DNA of 64,000 nucleotides from Polytrichum commune (lineage: Eukaryota > Streptophyta > Polytrichopsida > Polytrichales > Polytrichaceae), in NCBI GenBank assembly GCA_950295325.1, contig OX485807.1, forward strand, positions 23,281,666 through 23,345,665, in the 5' to 3' direction. Below, in pieces: positions 1-11,131 of the stretch. The position numbers and the translations under genes were made by a program. The notes under the pieces were generated by a model that was given only the letters and a program-made list of their open reading frames with translations, did no database searches and had not been told where the DNA came from. Within the stretch, counting starts at the first letter, position 1; each line of letters opens with the position of its first letter.

Positions 1-1341
1 TTATGCATTTTAAAGAGGAAGCACCATATATTACATGAATAACAAATGAAGAAACCAGATCTGAACAATTATTGTTGTAGTTAAGGATAAGAAAGGTCAT
101 GGTCGTATATAATACCAAAGAATTAACCATATTAGATGTTGTTGGCGTGTTATGTCTTCATTGGACATGAACACAACCAATGTAAACCATAGCAAATGGC
201 CCTCACGACATGGTTGATGCCACACTTGATATCATACACGTGTCACTGTACTACAGATTGTAGCAAGGCTCCTCGGGTATAAATCTAGTACAAAGCAGAT
301 AGGTTTTCTTCACTCTGCTGTGTAATCGTGGTCTTCAAGATTTGCATCATAAGTCAGATCTGCTTATCGGTTGTCCTTTTTTCTGCTTCTAGTAACATTT
401 TCAAGCAATTCTTCAACATCAGTATGTCTTTTTTTCTTAAGTGACAAGTATTCTTGCTCTCTTTCGCCTTTTCATTCAAAGTCAAGTGCAACATTTTAGT
501 CACTGACACATAATTCTGCCATGTCATTCATGTATGGTTCTGCATTTGAAGTGGTTTTGTGCTTAACTTAGCATCCTTTATTACAAACCACTGAGAGTGA
601 GTGCTATTTTTGGACTGTAAATTGTTTGTGAGAGATGTTAGGGTGAACATGATGCAAAGATAGGGGTCACATAAGATCAGCATGATAATTAGGCGAAAAT
701 TGAGGCCTAGTTTTGTACAGTGCTTAATAGTAGTGGCACTATACTGGTCTGCTATACTTTTTCTAGATAGACTCACTGTGAAAAACATCAGTGTATATAT
801 TTGATAAATTTCATTTGACGTTCAACTTTAAATCCAAAGTGTTACATGACATTTTCAAAAACAAAACAATATGTCAATTGATATGTGCATTTGATTCATA
901 ATGTCACCTCATTGTAGTTTACACAACATTTCAGAAAACTAAAATGAGGTTTATTCAAGTTGCTTATTAGTACAAGTCACTTCAATTTTTAAAGTGTCAA
1001 TTGACGTTTTATTTTTTCTTTCATGTGTCAAATTTTAAAATGTGCATGTCAATTGATGTGCATTTTTTTTTGGTGCAAATTTTTGCATGTCAAATGCCAA
1101 AAACTTGCAAAAACTTTGTCAAAATACACCTTGAAGAACATCCTATGCCATAAATATCTGCATTGTAGTACACATCGATCTGATTGCAGTACAATAGGGA
1201 TTTTAGCCCTAACCCTTAGAATTTTTTGATTTCTGGGTTTTAGGATTGATAGTTTAGTAAGCAATGGAGATGGTAACCTTGAAAGAGTGATATTATTGAA
1301 GAGAGACTTTTGGCTTCAGGCTCAATTCTGTAAGAGCGATT
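1..1341. other. AT-rich flank, no gene seen
   Basis: No reading frame here looks like protein and no RNA gene is recognisable. The short open frames near 528-788 and 1023-1264 lack any recognisable motif and lie in low-complexity AT-rich DNA. Confidence 0.5.
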
Positions 1342-1540
1342 GGGGAGATTTTTGGGCATAATCAGTTTGCAAGTCCAACCGGTTACATGTTGACATCCTC
1401 CGGTTTTCCTTAGAATATACTTCGATAAATTGAGGTATATTCTGTAGATTCTGATCGGTAATTTTCCTGTAGTCTTGAACTTAACCGGTTATTTCTCAAA
1501 CTCAACAGGTTCATCTGTAACTAAGTGCCTGTTCTCCCTG
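1342..1540 (+). repeat. MITE-like 200-bp repeat, copy 1
   Basis: This copy begins GGGGAGATTTTTGGGCATAA and ends TTCTCCC, so its outermost bases are inverted repeats of each other. Inside are several ACCGGTT-type motifs and the phrase TTATTTCTCAAACTCAAC. Four other copies occur at 1885-2075 (inverted), 52892-53110, 53589-53797 and 59529-59737 (inverted). No coding capacity is visible. A non-autonomous DNA transposon is the simplest reading; a clear target duplication was not found. Confidence 0.7.
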
Positions 1541-1884
1541 ATCTTTGTTCTGTAACCCACCAGTAATAACTTCCTTTAGTAGAGTCAAACTTCTCCTGTT
1601 GATTGCAAACAATTAAGTTCTGTTACAGACATCCATGCCTTCCAGTAAGCTGCAAAGTTTGAAGTTTAGGTGTTCATTAAACTAACCATAAACATTAAAG
1701 GTGTTATGAATAACTTAATGTGTTCAGGTGTCAACCAGGAGAAATAAAGTCTACTGGTTGTTTTCTTAATTCTTCAGCTAAATTGATCCCTTAAACTGGG
1801 AATGACCAGTCCGGATTTCCATTGGCACTTTCGAACTCCTCATTCTCCAACTACATTAAGTTATTCGTCTCCACACCAATGACC

Positions 1885-2075
1885 GGGGAGAACCGGCCAC
1901 AGACAAACTGGTTGAGTTTGAGAAATAACTGATTGAAGTTCAAGACTTCAGGAAAATTTCTGGTCATTTTAGAGGAATTTTTTGAATATACCTCAAATTG
2001 ATAAAGACCACAACATGTAACCGGTTGGCCTTGGAATTGCTAGGATTTTGACCGATTACGCCCAAAAATCTCCCC
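1885..2075 (-). repeat. MITE-like 200-bp repeat, copy 2 (inverted)
   Basis: Reverse-strand copy of the family at 1342-1540. The two copies face each other across about 344 bp, so 1342-2075 could also be one foldback element with 200-bp arms. The spacer 1541-1884 contains nothing recognisable. Confidence 0.7.
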
Positions 2076-2999
2076 AGACACTGCTCCACACCACTTCTCA
2101 TCAAAAGCGGGTAGTCCTTCATTTCAGACACCATGACATCCTTGATGCAGTTTATGTGATTGCTGGAGGGCCTCTCTGATCATGGGTTTCTCATTTATTT
2201 CCATCTGTCTTGTAATGGATTGTTTATTGAACATTTGTCTTGGAAAACACGGAAACCATTGCTACTTGGGGGAACGTGGATACAACACTGGAGACAAGTC
2301 CTGACCTCCTGACTCCTTTTGAGTTCAACTATATAAAATGACATATCTATATAAGTCAACTACGTAGCATTAATTGCTCAACTGTTAATTAGCAGCAACT
2401 CACCCACATTAAATCCCACCTCAAAAAGTAAGGTGGCCATTGAACACCATTAATTACTCGTGCCTACGGTATCATCATTGGGTTAGGCTTTGTAATTAGC
2501 AATCTTCTACATCAATTTATGTAGGATCAGCGACAGGAATAGAAAGAAACCAGGATGCATGCTGGACCCACTCCTACTATTATTACCTGCCAAGGGAAAA
2601 TGTCTTGCTCTTTGAGTTGGGCCTCACCTATATATCTCTCCTATGTAAAGAGGGTCTGATGATAAAAACCTGCCCTTTGCAGGTTGGTGGCTAATTCATT
2701 ATAATTGAATCTTCATAACCTTACTCATGTTCTAGGTCAATCCACCATGGGCCTAAGAATTTTCAACGAATATGTCTCATATATTTTGGGTTCCCTTTCT
2801 ACAATGGATAGTATTCAACCTATGAAATGCGTGGGTGACTATGAAACAAAACCCCTATATACAAAATATTCATAGAGACAAACAAATGTATATGTACTAA
2901 CAATAGGTTAGAAAATGGACTCATATATTTATACTACTTAAGCTTTTCATTTTAATGAGATATTTGTCACTCTAAATACACAACACATAAATCATGAAA
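2076..2999. other. Gene-free stretch
   Basis: AT-rich sequence with no supported gene, RNA or repeat beyond short simple motifs. Confidence 0.5.
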
Positions 3000-3360
3000 T
3001 AAGCAAGCATTTACCACATATATAATTCATTTTCATTTTCCAACGTGAAAGTCATTCAACATTTTTTCAACCATAGGATATAACTCATAATAATGTGATT
3101 CTAAAACACGTGTCATTTGGATGAACTAAGGTAAATTGGATGAAACTAGCACATTTATTGAAAATTTTCCTCTAGACCTTAGGTGACCCTTTTGTACATC
3201 TACCTTTAGTTTGAGATTATTAATAGCCTTTTAAAATGTACACACTAGAGAAAAATAATACGTCTTAGTTATATACACTTTGTACGCTAATGCCTCAAAT
3301 AATACCCCTTCCTACACTCACGTCAGTTTGTACATGGCATGAAGAGTTCACCCCCGCGAA
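3000..3360 (+). repeat. Dispersed repeat R1, copy 1
   Basis: This stretch matches 45060-45540, including the shared phrases 'ccataggatataactca', 'cttttgtacatctaccttta' and 'caaataataccccttc.tacactca'. A third, partial copy sits inside the outer element near 27840-27990. The repeat is non-coding, and its class is unknown. Confidence 0.55.
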
Positions 3361-4586
3361 CCTAGGTGGGAGTTATTGGAATTGCTACGATCCCATTATA
3401 TAATTAAAAAATAATTGTCACCTTGTGTAGCATGCATGTTGTGCAACAAGCAAGGGCCCCACGTGGCACTATGAGTCTATCGTGCACCTACTAGGCATGT
3501 CTCTACTATAATCAAGACGAGCAGGATATTTTATGCCAACCATTTGCTATCCATTCTCATCTTAGAAGAAAGTATTATTAGATGACATGCTAAGTAATGT
3601 TATTGTTTCTCTCTTTTCTTCTAAAACAAATATTGGAGACAAATGAAACAAATTGTAATTCATTGTCAAAAAACCATGTACAAGACCTCAGGAACCTTAA
3701 AAAAAGAAGCAAGGAAACCCTCTTGGGTGCACTCAAGGATGTGCAAATGGATGTGATGTGGCCCTTGGCCACCACATCACATCACAAATGAGGTGACGCT
3801 CAGGATATTGTAAAAAAAATTTAATGGGCCAATTTTTTGTAAAAGCAAAAAAAAAATTTTGGTCGACTGCTCTAGTCGACTACTATATTATATCCAACAT
3901 GTGTCAGTTTCTTATATTTCTATAGATATTTGAGGAAATTCTCTCTAGGAGTAAAACATTTCCTTATACACACATGAGACTAGTATTTATCTATGATTTC
4001 AGTATGTATGGTCTCTATTGCATTTAGAGGGTTTCATTAAGGGGTCCTCAATGCACGTAGCTCCAACCATCAAAGTAGAGTCCCCCCCTATCCAAGCCCT
4101 CCATGAGGCAAGAAAATTATCTCATACAAACGTACCTCTCATTCATCCAGTTCATGAAAACCTTGAGAAGTGAATAGGATGCAATCAAAATATATGCTTT
4201 GGATCCAACCATCATACTACTAAGGACTAAATAGAGAGAAGTCCTCACATTTTATAAGGACTTATGTTTGAGGGGTGTTCGAAGCATTATTATTAATTAA
4301 ATGTGATGGCGATATCCATAAATGTGCAAAATTTTGACTATAACTCTAAGTGAAGTTCAAAACAAAAGCATGATGATTATTGACAGGAGTGTCAAGGATT
4401 GTGAAATAAGGTGGCACATGACACAATTTTGCAGGTACACCTTATCGTAGTTGGACCCGTATTTATTTGAAGTTGATTTGACATTGGATTTATTATTACA
4501 AACCTATATAGGTGGTCAAGTTTTATGTTGGATGGATGATAGGTATGCTCATATGTTACAATTCCCTCTTAGTATGAATGACTCTA
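3361..4586. other. Gene-free stretch
   Basis: There is no supported gene. A short open frame at 3597-3791 is readable on both strands and has no motif. A-runs occur near 3845. Confidence 0.5.
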
Positions 4587-4832
4587 CACCATTTATGGTA
4601 TTCATTGTCACATACATTACTTGCGAATGGCCTAGTAAACTAAATGCATAGAGGTCTCAAAGCATTATGTCCGCTAATTACCAATATGATATTATTTGTC
4701 AACATAAGTAATTTTTTACATGAAAAAATTATATTAGGATATTTAACATAGCACATTGGGGTACTTGAGATGATAGCTATGCATGTTAGTATGCAAGGGG
4801 TTCATATATTATTGAGCATACTACTAGCAAGT
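4587..4832 (+). repeat. Dispersed repeat R2, left part, split by the outer element
   Basis: The sequence is collinear with 54303-54544 (shared 'ttatggtatt', 'agaggtctcaaag', 'tagcacattggg'). It stops at the AAGT before 4833 and resumes at 41590. The open frame at 4451-4651 overlaps this repeat and is probably not a gene. Confidence 0.75.
4829..4832. repeat. Target-site duplication of outer element, left copy (AAGT)
   Basis: AAGT directly precedes the left inverted repeat and is repeated directly after the right one at 41590-41593. The related empty site at 54541-54544 has a single AAGT, so a 4-bp duplication fits. Confidence 0.8.
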
Positions 4833-4860
4833 AACACTATATTCGTTAATTGGAGACTTT
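4833..4860 (+). repeat. Left terminal inverted repeat of outer element
   Basis: Begins AACACTATATTCGTTAA and matches the reverse complement of 41562-41589 with one mismatch. The first 17 bases are identical to the terminal repeat of the inner element. Confidence 0.85.
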
Positions 4861-5084
4861 GGAAAGTCTCAAAATAAATTGGACCCGTAGTTTCGGATGT
4901 GAATATTGTGAACGTAGCGAACATGGGGAACATGGGGAACAATGGCAACATAATGTTTTAAAGATCCATATGTGATGAATATATATGTTTCTAAATATAG
5001 TAATTATTCAGTTGATAATCAAAACTATGCCAACACAATATTCCAATGACACGAAATTGCAAATTAGCATCTGCAATATAATTA

Positions 5085-5357
5085 TATAGTTTAGGGTCCA
5101 CATCCGTAAAAACACAGACATAAAAAACATTTGGATTCCACATCCGTAAATCAATGCATCCATGCAATATAATTATATAGTTTAGGGTCCATATCCGTAA
5201 TAACACAAACATAAAAAACATTTGGATTCCACATCCGTAAATCAATGCATCCATGCAATATAATTATATAGTTTAGGGTCCATATCCGTAATAACACAAA
5301 CATAAAAAAACATTTGGATTCCACATCCGTAAATCAATGCATCCATGCAATATAATT
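5085..5357. repeat. Three 91-bp subterminal tandem repeats
   Basis: A unit of about 91 bp starts near 5090, 5181 and 5272. Each carries 'catccgtaa' twice, which is close to a half-site of the outer element's palindrome. They lie between the left terminus and the 3' end of the transposase gene. The inner element has a comparable tandem block just inside its left end (9782-10066). Subterminal arrays of half-sites are where transposase or accessory proteins bind in EnSpm-like elements, so a transposition role is possible but inferred. Confidence 0.75.
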
Positions 5358-5472
5358 GTAATCTATAAAATTGCTATAAAATGTGTCTAATATAGTATTC
5401 GACCCCAATGTCATATATTTTATGAAAAACCAATACACATTCAAATATCTTTGGTCCAAACCTACGTCAATA

Positions 5473-8400
5473 TCATTCACCATCTTCATCTTCTGCTTCA
5501 TTTCCATTCTCGACATTGTTTTCTGCAGCAGCAATACGTGCCAAGTTGTCTTTGGCAAAATCTATATGTTTTTGGGGGATGGTCATTGTTTCAGTTTTGG
5601 AACCTTTGCGTGGTTTCCAAGCACAAAGTATGGTATCCATGTTTATCCATATTGGTTCGTATGCTGAGTCCATTGTCCATTTGAAACCTTTTTTCGTATC
5701 CCACCCTAAATATGTGCGGAGCACATTTTGATCTTTGGTGCTTGGACGGCAATATTCCACCTCAATTTGACGAAAATTTGGGCTAGTTGGAACAAAATTT
5801 GGTGATGACAATGCTTTCACCAACCAAATCGGTTTAGGATGTTCCTCATCTCCAGGACGTACGAGGACCATATAACCTTCGTAGCAATCAATAGCCACAC
5901 GAAATGATGGAGCCGGGCGATTACGAGCAGGGCCAACATAATGGTCGTCCGCCGCGAACTCTTCACGAACGTCCCCATTGTTGAAGAACATGGCCTCAGA
6001 TTCCACGATTGTCACTCGGCTTTGTGGCCAAAAACCTTGTGTCAAACATGATGGTCTATCGTCTTCGGGTGCTAGCAACGCTGAGCGGATGCGATCCCAA
6101 TACGCAATCAATGGTTCGTGGGTATCCCGAACACGTCTTGTGATGTCTTCCTCGCACAAATCTTTCCAGTACTCGATGAATCCAGATATACCTTTGATGA
6201 TTTCTGGTCCATTCCTCATGGGGTTGGGTTTGCAGGGCTTCGGCTCCCCATCAGGTAGCATACATTTGCCATCTTCGTTTTGGCGCCATACGAGTATCCC
6301 TTCCTCTGGGCCCCAATTCGGGGAGGTACACAAAACTTTGAATTGCATGGCCGGCAGACCATCATCACGCATATAGAATCGGAATTGTTGAGCCTTGGTA
6401 TGGCCCACTAAGCGGTCACCTCCCTTAAGAATGAATGGTTTGATAAACGATTTGAAATCGGGCACTTCTTCAATCAAATGCGGGATGACTGGCACATTAT
6501 CCAAATCCATGTACGATTTCATGAGAAGAGGAATTGTGGGAAAATCCTCCTCGTGCAACTTCATACTCCAACGTCCGAATGAAGCGTCAATGTCATCGTG
6601 CGTGTGGCCAACCATCAAAAAAGACACAAACACTTCTTTGAAAATGCCCTTGGCTACGAGCAATGACCAAAAACAAAATACGTATCGACATTTGTTGTCC
6701 TTGGCACAATTGTCAAGTTGCACGTGTAGAGTTGGAGGCAAAGGTTTAGCAAGAACGGGTTGTTCAGGCGGTTCTTGCAGTGAAGATAGGCAAACCTCCT
6801 TCCCCTCTAGCACAGCCTCATAAATCGGTGTTGTTCCACATCCAACAAAAAGAGCACGAGAGGATGATGTGGGCGGACTCTCAAGATCTCGTAGAAGTTT
6901 TGCAAAAGACCCTACGGTATGATTGGCGTCGCCAGGATAGAAATCCAAGCCATAATGTGCATATTTCACGTCCACATGACCATGTGCGATCATACCTGCA
7001 TTTAGCCACACAAATCGTATATATGAATGAAATTCAAAAATTTCCCCAAGCAAGCAAAAAAATGTACACTTACGGACGTACATCCGTAAATCTTAACAAT
7101 GAGTATGTGGGCGCGCAAAAAATAAATGTGAAAACCAACAAACATGTGACAGATATTGGAAGCTTGAAATATCCATCTGTAGCCTTTATTTTCCGCACAT
7201 AACAAGGGCACGCCGTCTTTGCATGGTCCATTTTGTCATGAATGATTGTCAAAACCTCATTCGGCCTCATTATCGATAATGCGCGATTCTTGTAGTAGTC
7301 TTGACGGTGTGCCTCCTGGTTGTTGACATGCTCAATGTATTTCAGTTGATGTCGGTTGTGGGACTCAGTCCCAATGGGATGTGCATCTCGAAGGCCTTTA
7401 TATTTCTCACAAGCAGAACACCTGGCAAACTTATCCCCAGGTCTCTTCGTAATGTATTCTGCGAATTGTTGATTCTTGATCACACTCAATTTTGACAACG
7501 AAATCGGCCCACATCCAGCCTTTTCGCCAACTTCATTAACATCCATAAGTATGTTCTTCCATTTTGTCCCTGTAGGCAAAACCATCTGAACAACATTTTC
7601 CCCCGACGGCAGAGTTCGCGTCTTGTGTGGCATCGCATCTGCCAATGGCATAATGATGGTTGATAGTGTTGCAGCCGCTTGGAGTGTTGCCTCCTTAGGC
7701 TTCTTTGTGCCAGAGTTGCCATGGAACCGAGAACGGCGTCCTTGCATCGAGTAGTTCCGGAACCTATAAAAATCTGCCTTTGAAACTGCATGTATAATGT
7801 ACCATGCCTTGCAACATATCTCGACATTTTCCAAGGTCACAACCTTACGACCTTCGACATCAAGATGCATGTTGCGATGGACTTCAAGTTTCTTTGCAGA
7901 TCGCATACGAAAGTCCGCGAGCCACATCTCTTGTCTCAAAGATTTGATCTTGTCACGGGGAAATAGTTGGCAACATCTCTTTGCACAACAATCCTTTGTT
8001 GCTACGGACCTAATAGATGCATCTCCCAATGTTTGATCTCGACGACGTTGCGTGGGTTCACGAGGCAAACGAACGGAATCATATTTACGCCGACCCATTC
8101 TAGGGCGCATTGTGGAAAACAATGCCGATTGCATTTGATCAAAACGGCGGGAATGATTCCTCAAGCTGACACCATCATGAAGAACACTGCGCAACGGCCA
8201 TCGACGAAGAGAGAATCTCCAACCAGAAGGCACTTCCAACGGATGTAAAGAATTCAAAATGCACACCCCCACATCTTCTTCCCCAAGGGGATTTGCATCA
8301 ATACAATCCGTAGGATTCGAGTTCCGACAAACACCATCGGCCACGGGGACGCCACATCCATTGAGGAAGACGACATCAAGATCAATCCACTGCTCCCGGG

Positions 8401-8548
8401 AATAACCCTCACATGGTGGGAGGAATTCATCCTCTACATTGGCGACACCAATTGTAGTTTCTTGTTCCACGACAACTTCAAACTCGCTAGCATAGCTTGA
8501 TGCTTCCGACGAAAAATCAACCCCACTATCACTGACGTTGGAATCCAT
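5473..8548 (-). CDS. Transposase-like protein, outer element (DUF7869-type)
   Basis: Two exons, 8548-7144 and 6995-5473, join in phase 1 to give about 975 residues with no stop. I chose ATG 8548 because a splice acceptor (CTCTTGTAG) lies five bases before it, as in the inner paralogue. The N-terminal half has Cys/His-rich stretches (ATKDCC..RCCQLFPRDK and CSACEK). The second half holds the motifs HDKMDHAK, LDNCAKDN and VGHTHDDID, which match the plant and animal family I know as DUF7869. The acidic residues in these three motifs are candidates for a DDD/E catalytic triad of an RNase H-like transposase (inference). A C-terminal region with RPGDE...PIWL and AWKPRK is shared with the inner copy. 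The intron (6996-7143) contains one outer-type palindrome. The 5' splice site is T|GTTTGT, slightly unusual. It probably acts in the nucleus on the element ends. Confidence 0.8.
7071..7090. repeat. Outer-type palindrome in transposase intron
   Basis: TTACGGACGTACATCCGTAA lies within the single coding-region intron of the outer transposase. It is a diverged centre of the ACGGAC...GTCCGT family. Confidence 0.8.
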
Positions 8549-8692
8549 GGCCACTACAAGAGAGCCAAATGAAGAGTATGTCAAAATATCCCATTCAATA
8601 AATGTCATGGATAGCCCTAACGCTTATTATTGTCAATGAAACACAATGTGAACACTAGTGGATTTCATGGCTTGAAAACAAAGCTAGCATTG

Positions 8693-9527
8693 GTATACGA
8701 ACGTGCGTCCGTATACCTCCATGTAATAACATCAGCAGCGCAAGCACACGCGCATACGGATACATTGATGTGTTCATAGGAGCGGAAAGGAGGAGGCAAA
8801 AAAAACATCACTGGTTTATGGACGCGCATCCGTAAATCGGCTCGTACACAGAGTTCAGTTAAACCCTCAACCAAAACAAAGGTATACGGACGCGCGTCCG
8901 TAAACATCCGTATGACAAACATCAATGTAGTCCTAGACAGAGGTTCAAGGAAGCAAGAGGTCCTCCAAACACGGCCATGTATACACAGGCCTGACGACTC
9001 ATGAAATTTGAAGAGGTTTGAACACGCCCATACGCGCTTCCTAAAATGTTTAATCACTGTCAAATTATTATAGTATGACACATAGGGTGATGTAGGCTAA
9101 GGGATGCGAGCTCCCAACCCTTCATGACCGTACAGTCTCACTGCAGTCTCAGTCTACATGGCACATTATGGTAACAAAGATTTCCAGGTTTACGGACGCG
9201 CGTCCGTAAACCTCTGTGGACCTCATTCCTAGCATAAAGACAGTGATCGATGGAATACACCTCTGTGGACATCATTACTAGCCTAAATACAATGTCCAAC
9301 GCGCCAAGGGGTTTACGGACGCGCGTCCGTAAACTTCCATGGTAATATATTGTCGTTGTGGTGTTCTACACGACAGGTGGTGTAGGTGACCTACAGAACT
9401 ATAGCACCAAAGGTATGCAGGTTTACGGACGCGCGTCCGTAAACCTCAACGTACATGAGTATTGGCTCAAACAAATAAAGGTTCAATGAACCAATATGTT
9501 TAAGGTTTACGGACGCGCGTCCGTAAA
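8693..9527. repeat. Cluster of eight outer-type palindromes upstream of the transposase
   Basis: Sites occur at about 8693, 8815, 8882, 9189, 9312, 9422 and 9506, with a half-site (catccgta) just after 8905. Four of them (9189-9210, 9312-9333, 9422-9443, 9506-9527) are the same perfect 22-bp palindrome with TTT/AAA edges around ACGGACGCGCGTCCGT. They lie between the transposase ATG and the inner insertion, in what appears to be a 5' leader intron. Regular CpG content makes them possible methylation-sensitive binding sites. Confidence 0.85.
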
Positions 9528-9600
9528 TCTCCGTGATTTGCGGCGTGAAAATAGGATCATTGCACCAGAAAGGATAACTGTCCAAAATTTTAAAAAAATC

Positions 9601-9627
9601 AGCACACTACAAGGAGAGTGCAACCCA
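9601..9627 (+). repeat. Short duplicate of outer leader sequence at the insertion point
   Basis: AGCACACTACAAGGAGAG plus GTGCAACCCA here is nearly repeated at about 27147-27171 (agcacactacaagagcgcaaccca) on the far side of the inner element. The distal copy lies inside the likely 5' untranslated exon of the outer transposase. It may be an older local duplication, or an imprint of the insertion. Confidence 0.55.
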
Positions 9628-9630
9628 AAT

Positions 9631-9658
9631 AACACTATATTCGTTAAATTGAGACTTT
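9631..9658 (+). repeat. Left terminal inverted repeat of inner element
   Basis: This is an exact reverse complement of 27020-27047. The preceding AAAT (9627-9630) recurs at 27048-27051 as the presumed 4-bp target duplication. Confidence 0.87.
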
Positions 9659-9781
9659 TTGGGCATTTTGAGACATTCACATAAATAAGAACAAGGATAA
9701 ATGGAACACATATTGGAGAAAGTTGTAAGATGCGAACACTTTGAAGCAGGTGTTTAGACCAAGAACCCCATAAATAACTCA

Positions 9782-10066
9782 TATTTGTGATGGTTTAGGG
9801 TGGGCAATCCAAATCTTAGACCACATTTAAGGGGAAACCTTAAAACATTCATATTATTGCACACAAAATATTAGAGCTTGTATGAATATGGTTTAGGTAG
9901 GGCAATCCAAACCATAGATCTTATTGAAGGGTTAATATGTTAACCAATATAATATTGCATACAAAATATTCCAAACTCATATTTGTGATGGTTTAGGTAG
10001 GGCAATCCAAACCTTAGACCATATGGAAGGGGAAATCATGTCTAACTTGTATTATTGCAAAAAAAA
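9782..10066. repeat. Degenerate subterminal tandem repeats of inner element
   Basis: Three diverged units about 98 bp apart share 'tggtttagg', 'gggcaatccaaa' and 'acaaaatatt'. GGGCAATCCAAA resembles a worn half of the inner palindrome. The block mirrors the 91-bp subterminal array at the outer element's transposase end, though here it lies at the cargo end. Confidence 0.6.
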
Positions 10067-10178
10067 ACATACAAAGTGTGGCATGTAAAATGCATATCAT
10101 GCTAACACCACACATGCATTGGATAGTGCGACCCAAAATGTTCTTGCCTATGGCCCAAAACCCTACGCCTACTATGGC

Positions 10179-10496
10179 CTATCTAGCCTCGGATACTACC
10201 TCTTTTTCTTTTGCTTTTTTTTCTTTTGCCTCTTTTTCTTTTGCCTCTTTTTCTTTTGCTGCAGCTTCTTTTGCTCGCATTGCTTCAACATTCCTGAAAA
10301 TCTCCGCCCCGCGACTATAGCCATTCTTGGGGTGAACGCCATCAATAACACATTTTGTATTCCGTCGGCCGCCCGAATTATACGACGAAGAATTTGAATA
10401 CGATGAAGTGGATTGTCTTGCATTTCTGGTCATGGAGTAGAAACGCTCCAACTCGATGGACGCACTAGACCGCATAGGTTTACGGGTGGGAGCAAC
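10179..10496 (-). CDS. Inner cargo gene, exon 6: basic tail with SRG-EIFR-EAM motif
   Basis: The exon runs from the acceptor GTTGCAG (before 10496) to the stop at 10179, 318 nt (105 residues). It begins VAPTRKP and contains a serine/tyrosine-rich stretch. It then has YSRGAEIFRNVEAMRAKE, conserved in the outer copy at 41160-41205 as FSRGPEIFRAMEAMKAKE. It ends in a KEKEAKEKEA-type charged helix that is probably coiled coil. It joins exon 5 in phase 0. A DNA- or partner-binding tail is possible, but no known domain was recognised. Confidence 0.6.
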   Translation of the reverse strand, partial: VAPTRKPMRSSASIELERFYSMTRNARQSTSSYSNSSSYNSGGRRNTKCVIDGVHPKNGYSRGAEIFRNVEAMRAKEAAAKEKEAKEKEAKEKKAKEKEVVSEAR

Positions 10497-10526
10497 CTGC
10501 AACGCGTCAACGCAAGAACACATGTG

Positions 10527-10548
10527 TTAGTTTAGGGAGGAAGACCCA
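10527..10548. repeat. Worn inner-type palindrome in intron 5
   Basis: 'gtttgggtcttcctccctaaac' keeps the left half-site and a weak right half. The homologous outer intron at 40864-40886 also holds a worn site, so a palindrome at this place probably predates the split of the two elements. Confidence 0.45.
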
Positions 10549-10634
10549 AACGTGTCACACGATCATTTTTTAAGTGCAAAATGATTGTAATGCGCGGATA
10601 ACCATGTTTTTTGGGGGGGTTGGGGGGGGTTCAC

Positions 10635-10988
10635 CTTGTCACCGGGGGCGTTCCCGTCGGAGTTGGCGAGGAGGGGCAAGGCATCCCGCAAAGGAATAGG
10701 AAGGGTTCCACTCTTCGTAGGCCGAGCGTCCATCCGCAGCCGCCGTTGAGGTGTACTACTGCCGCCGGGCCGAGAGGGGGATGTCCGGACGCATTTGCGA
10801 TTTATGCCTTTGAACGGTGACGGGGACGCAGATCGCCGGAAGATTTGCTTGGGTGGGGGGCTATCGACGACGCCGGCGTCAAGAGGCTCCTTGGAGTAGT
10901 CGATGGTTGACGCGGCGTCGTAAACGGTCTCGTAGAAGAAGCTCCCCAAGTCTGACTCGCTGACGACGTCAATCGAGGGCTCCAAACG
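10635..10988 (-). CDS. Inner cargo gene, exon 5: S/T-P-rich segment
   Basis: The exon is 354 nt (118 codons), between the acceptor GGCTCCAG and the donor GACAAG|GTGAAC. The conserved core is DYSK followed by GVVDSPPPK, also found in the outer copy (40540-40590). The rest is rich in SP/TP and basic residues, as expected of a disordered, phosphorylated tail. No start codon is evident. Its phase-0 acceptor fits splicing from exon 3 (skipping the HAD exon) as well as an independent gene. Confidence 0.55.
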
Positions 10989-11131
10989 CTGGAGCCAAAA
11001 TTGGAACAAAACAAAACCCAAGGAAAAGGGGGGAGATAGAGCGCGTGAAAATCAAGATACATATGAAGCGTAAATTACACAAAATGGGCAGGCGCATATA
11101 CACACACGCACATACAAACACACGTACTGTC

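Noticed and set aside
5978-6823. Plus-strand frames inside the transposase region (also at 25058-25850 in the inner copy)
   Set aside because: Shadows of the conserved transposase coding strand.
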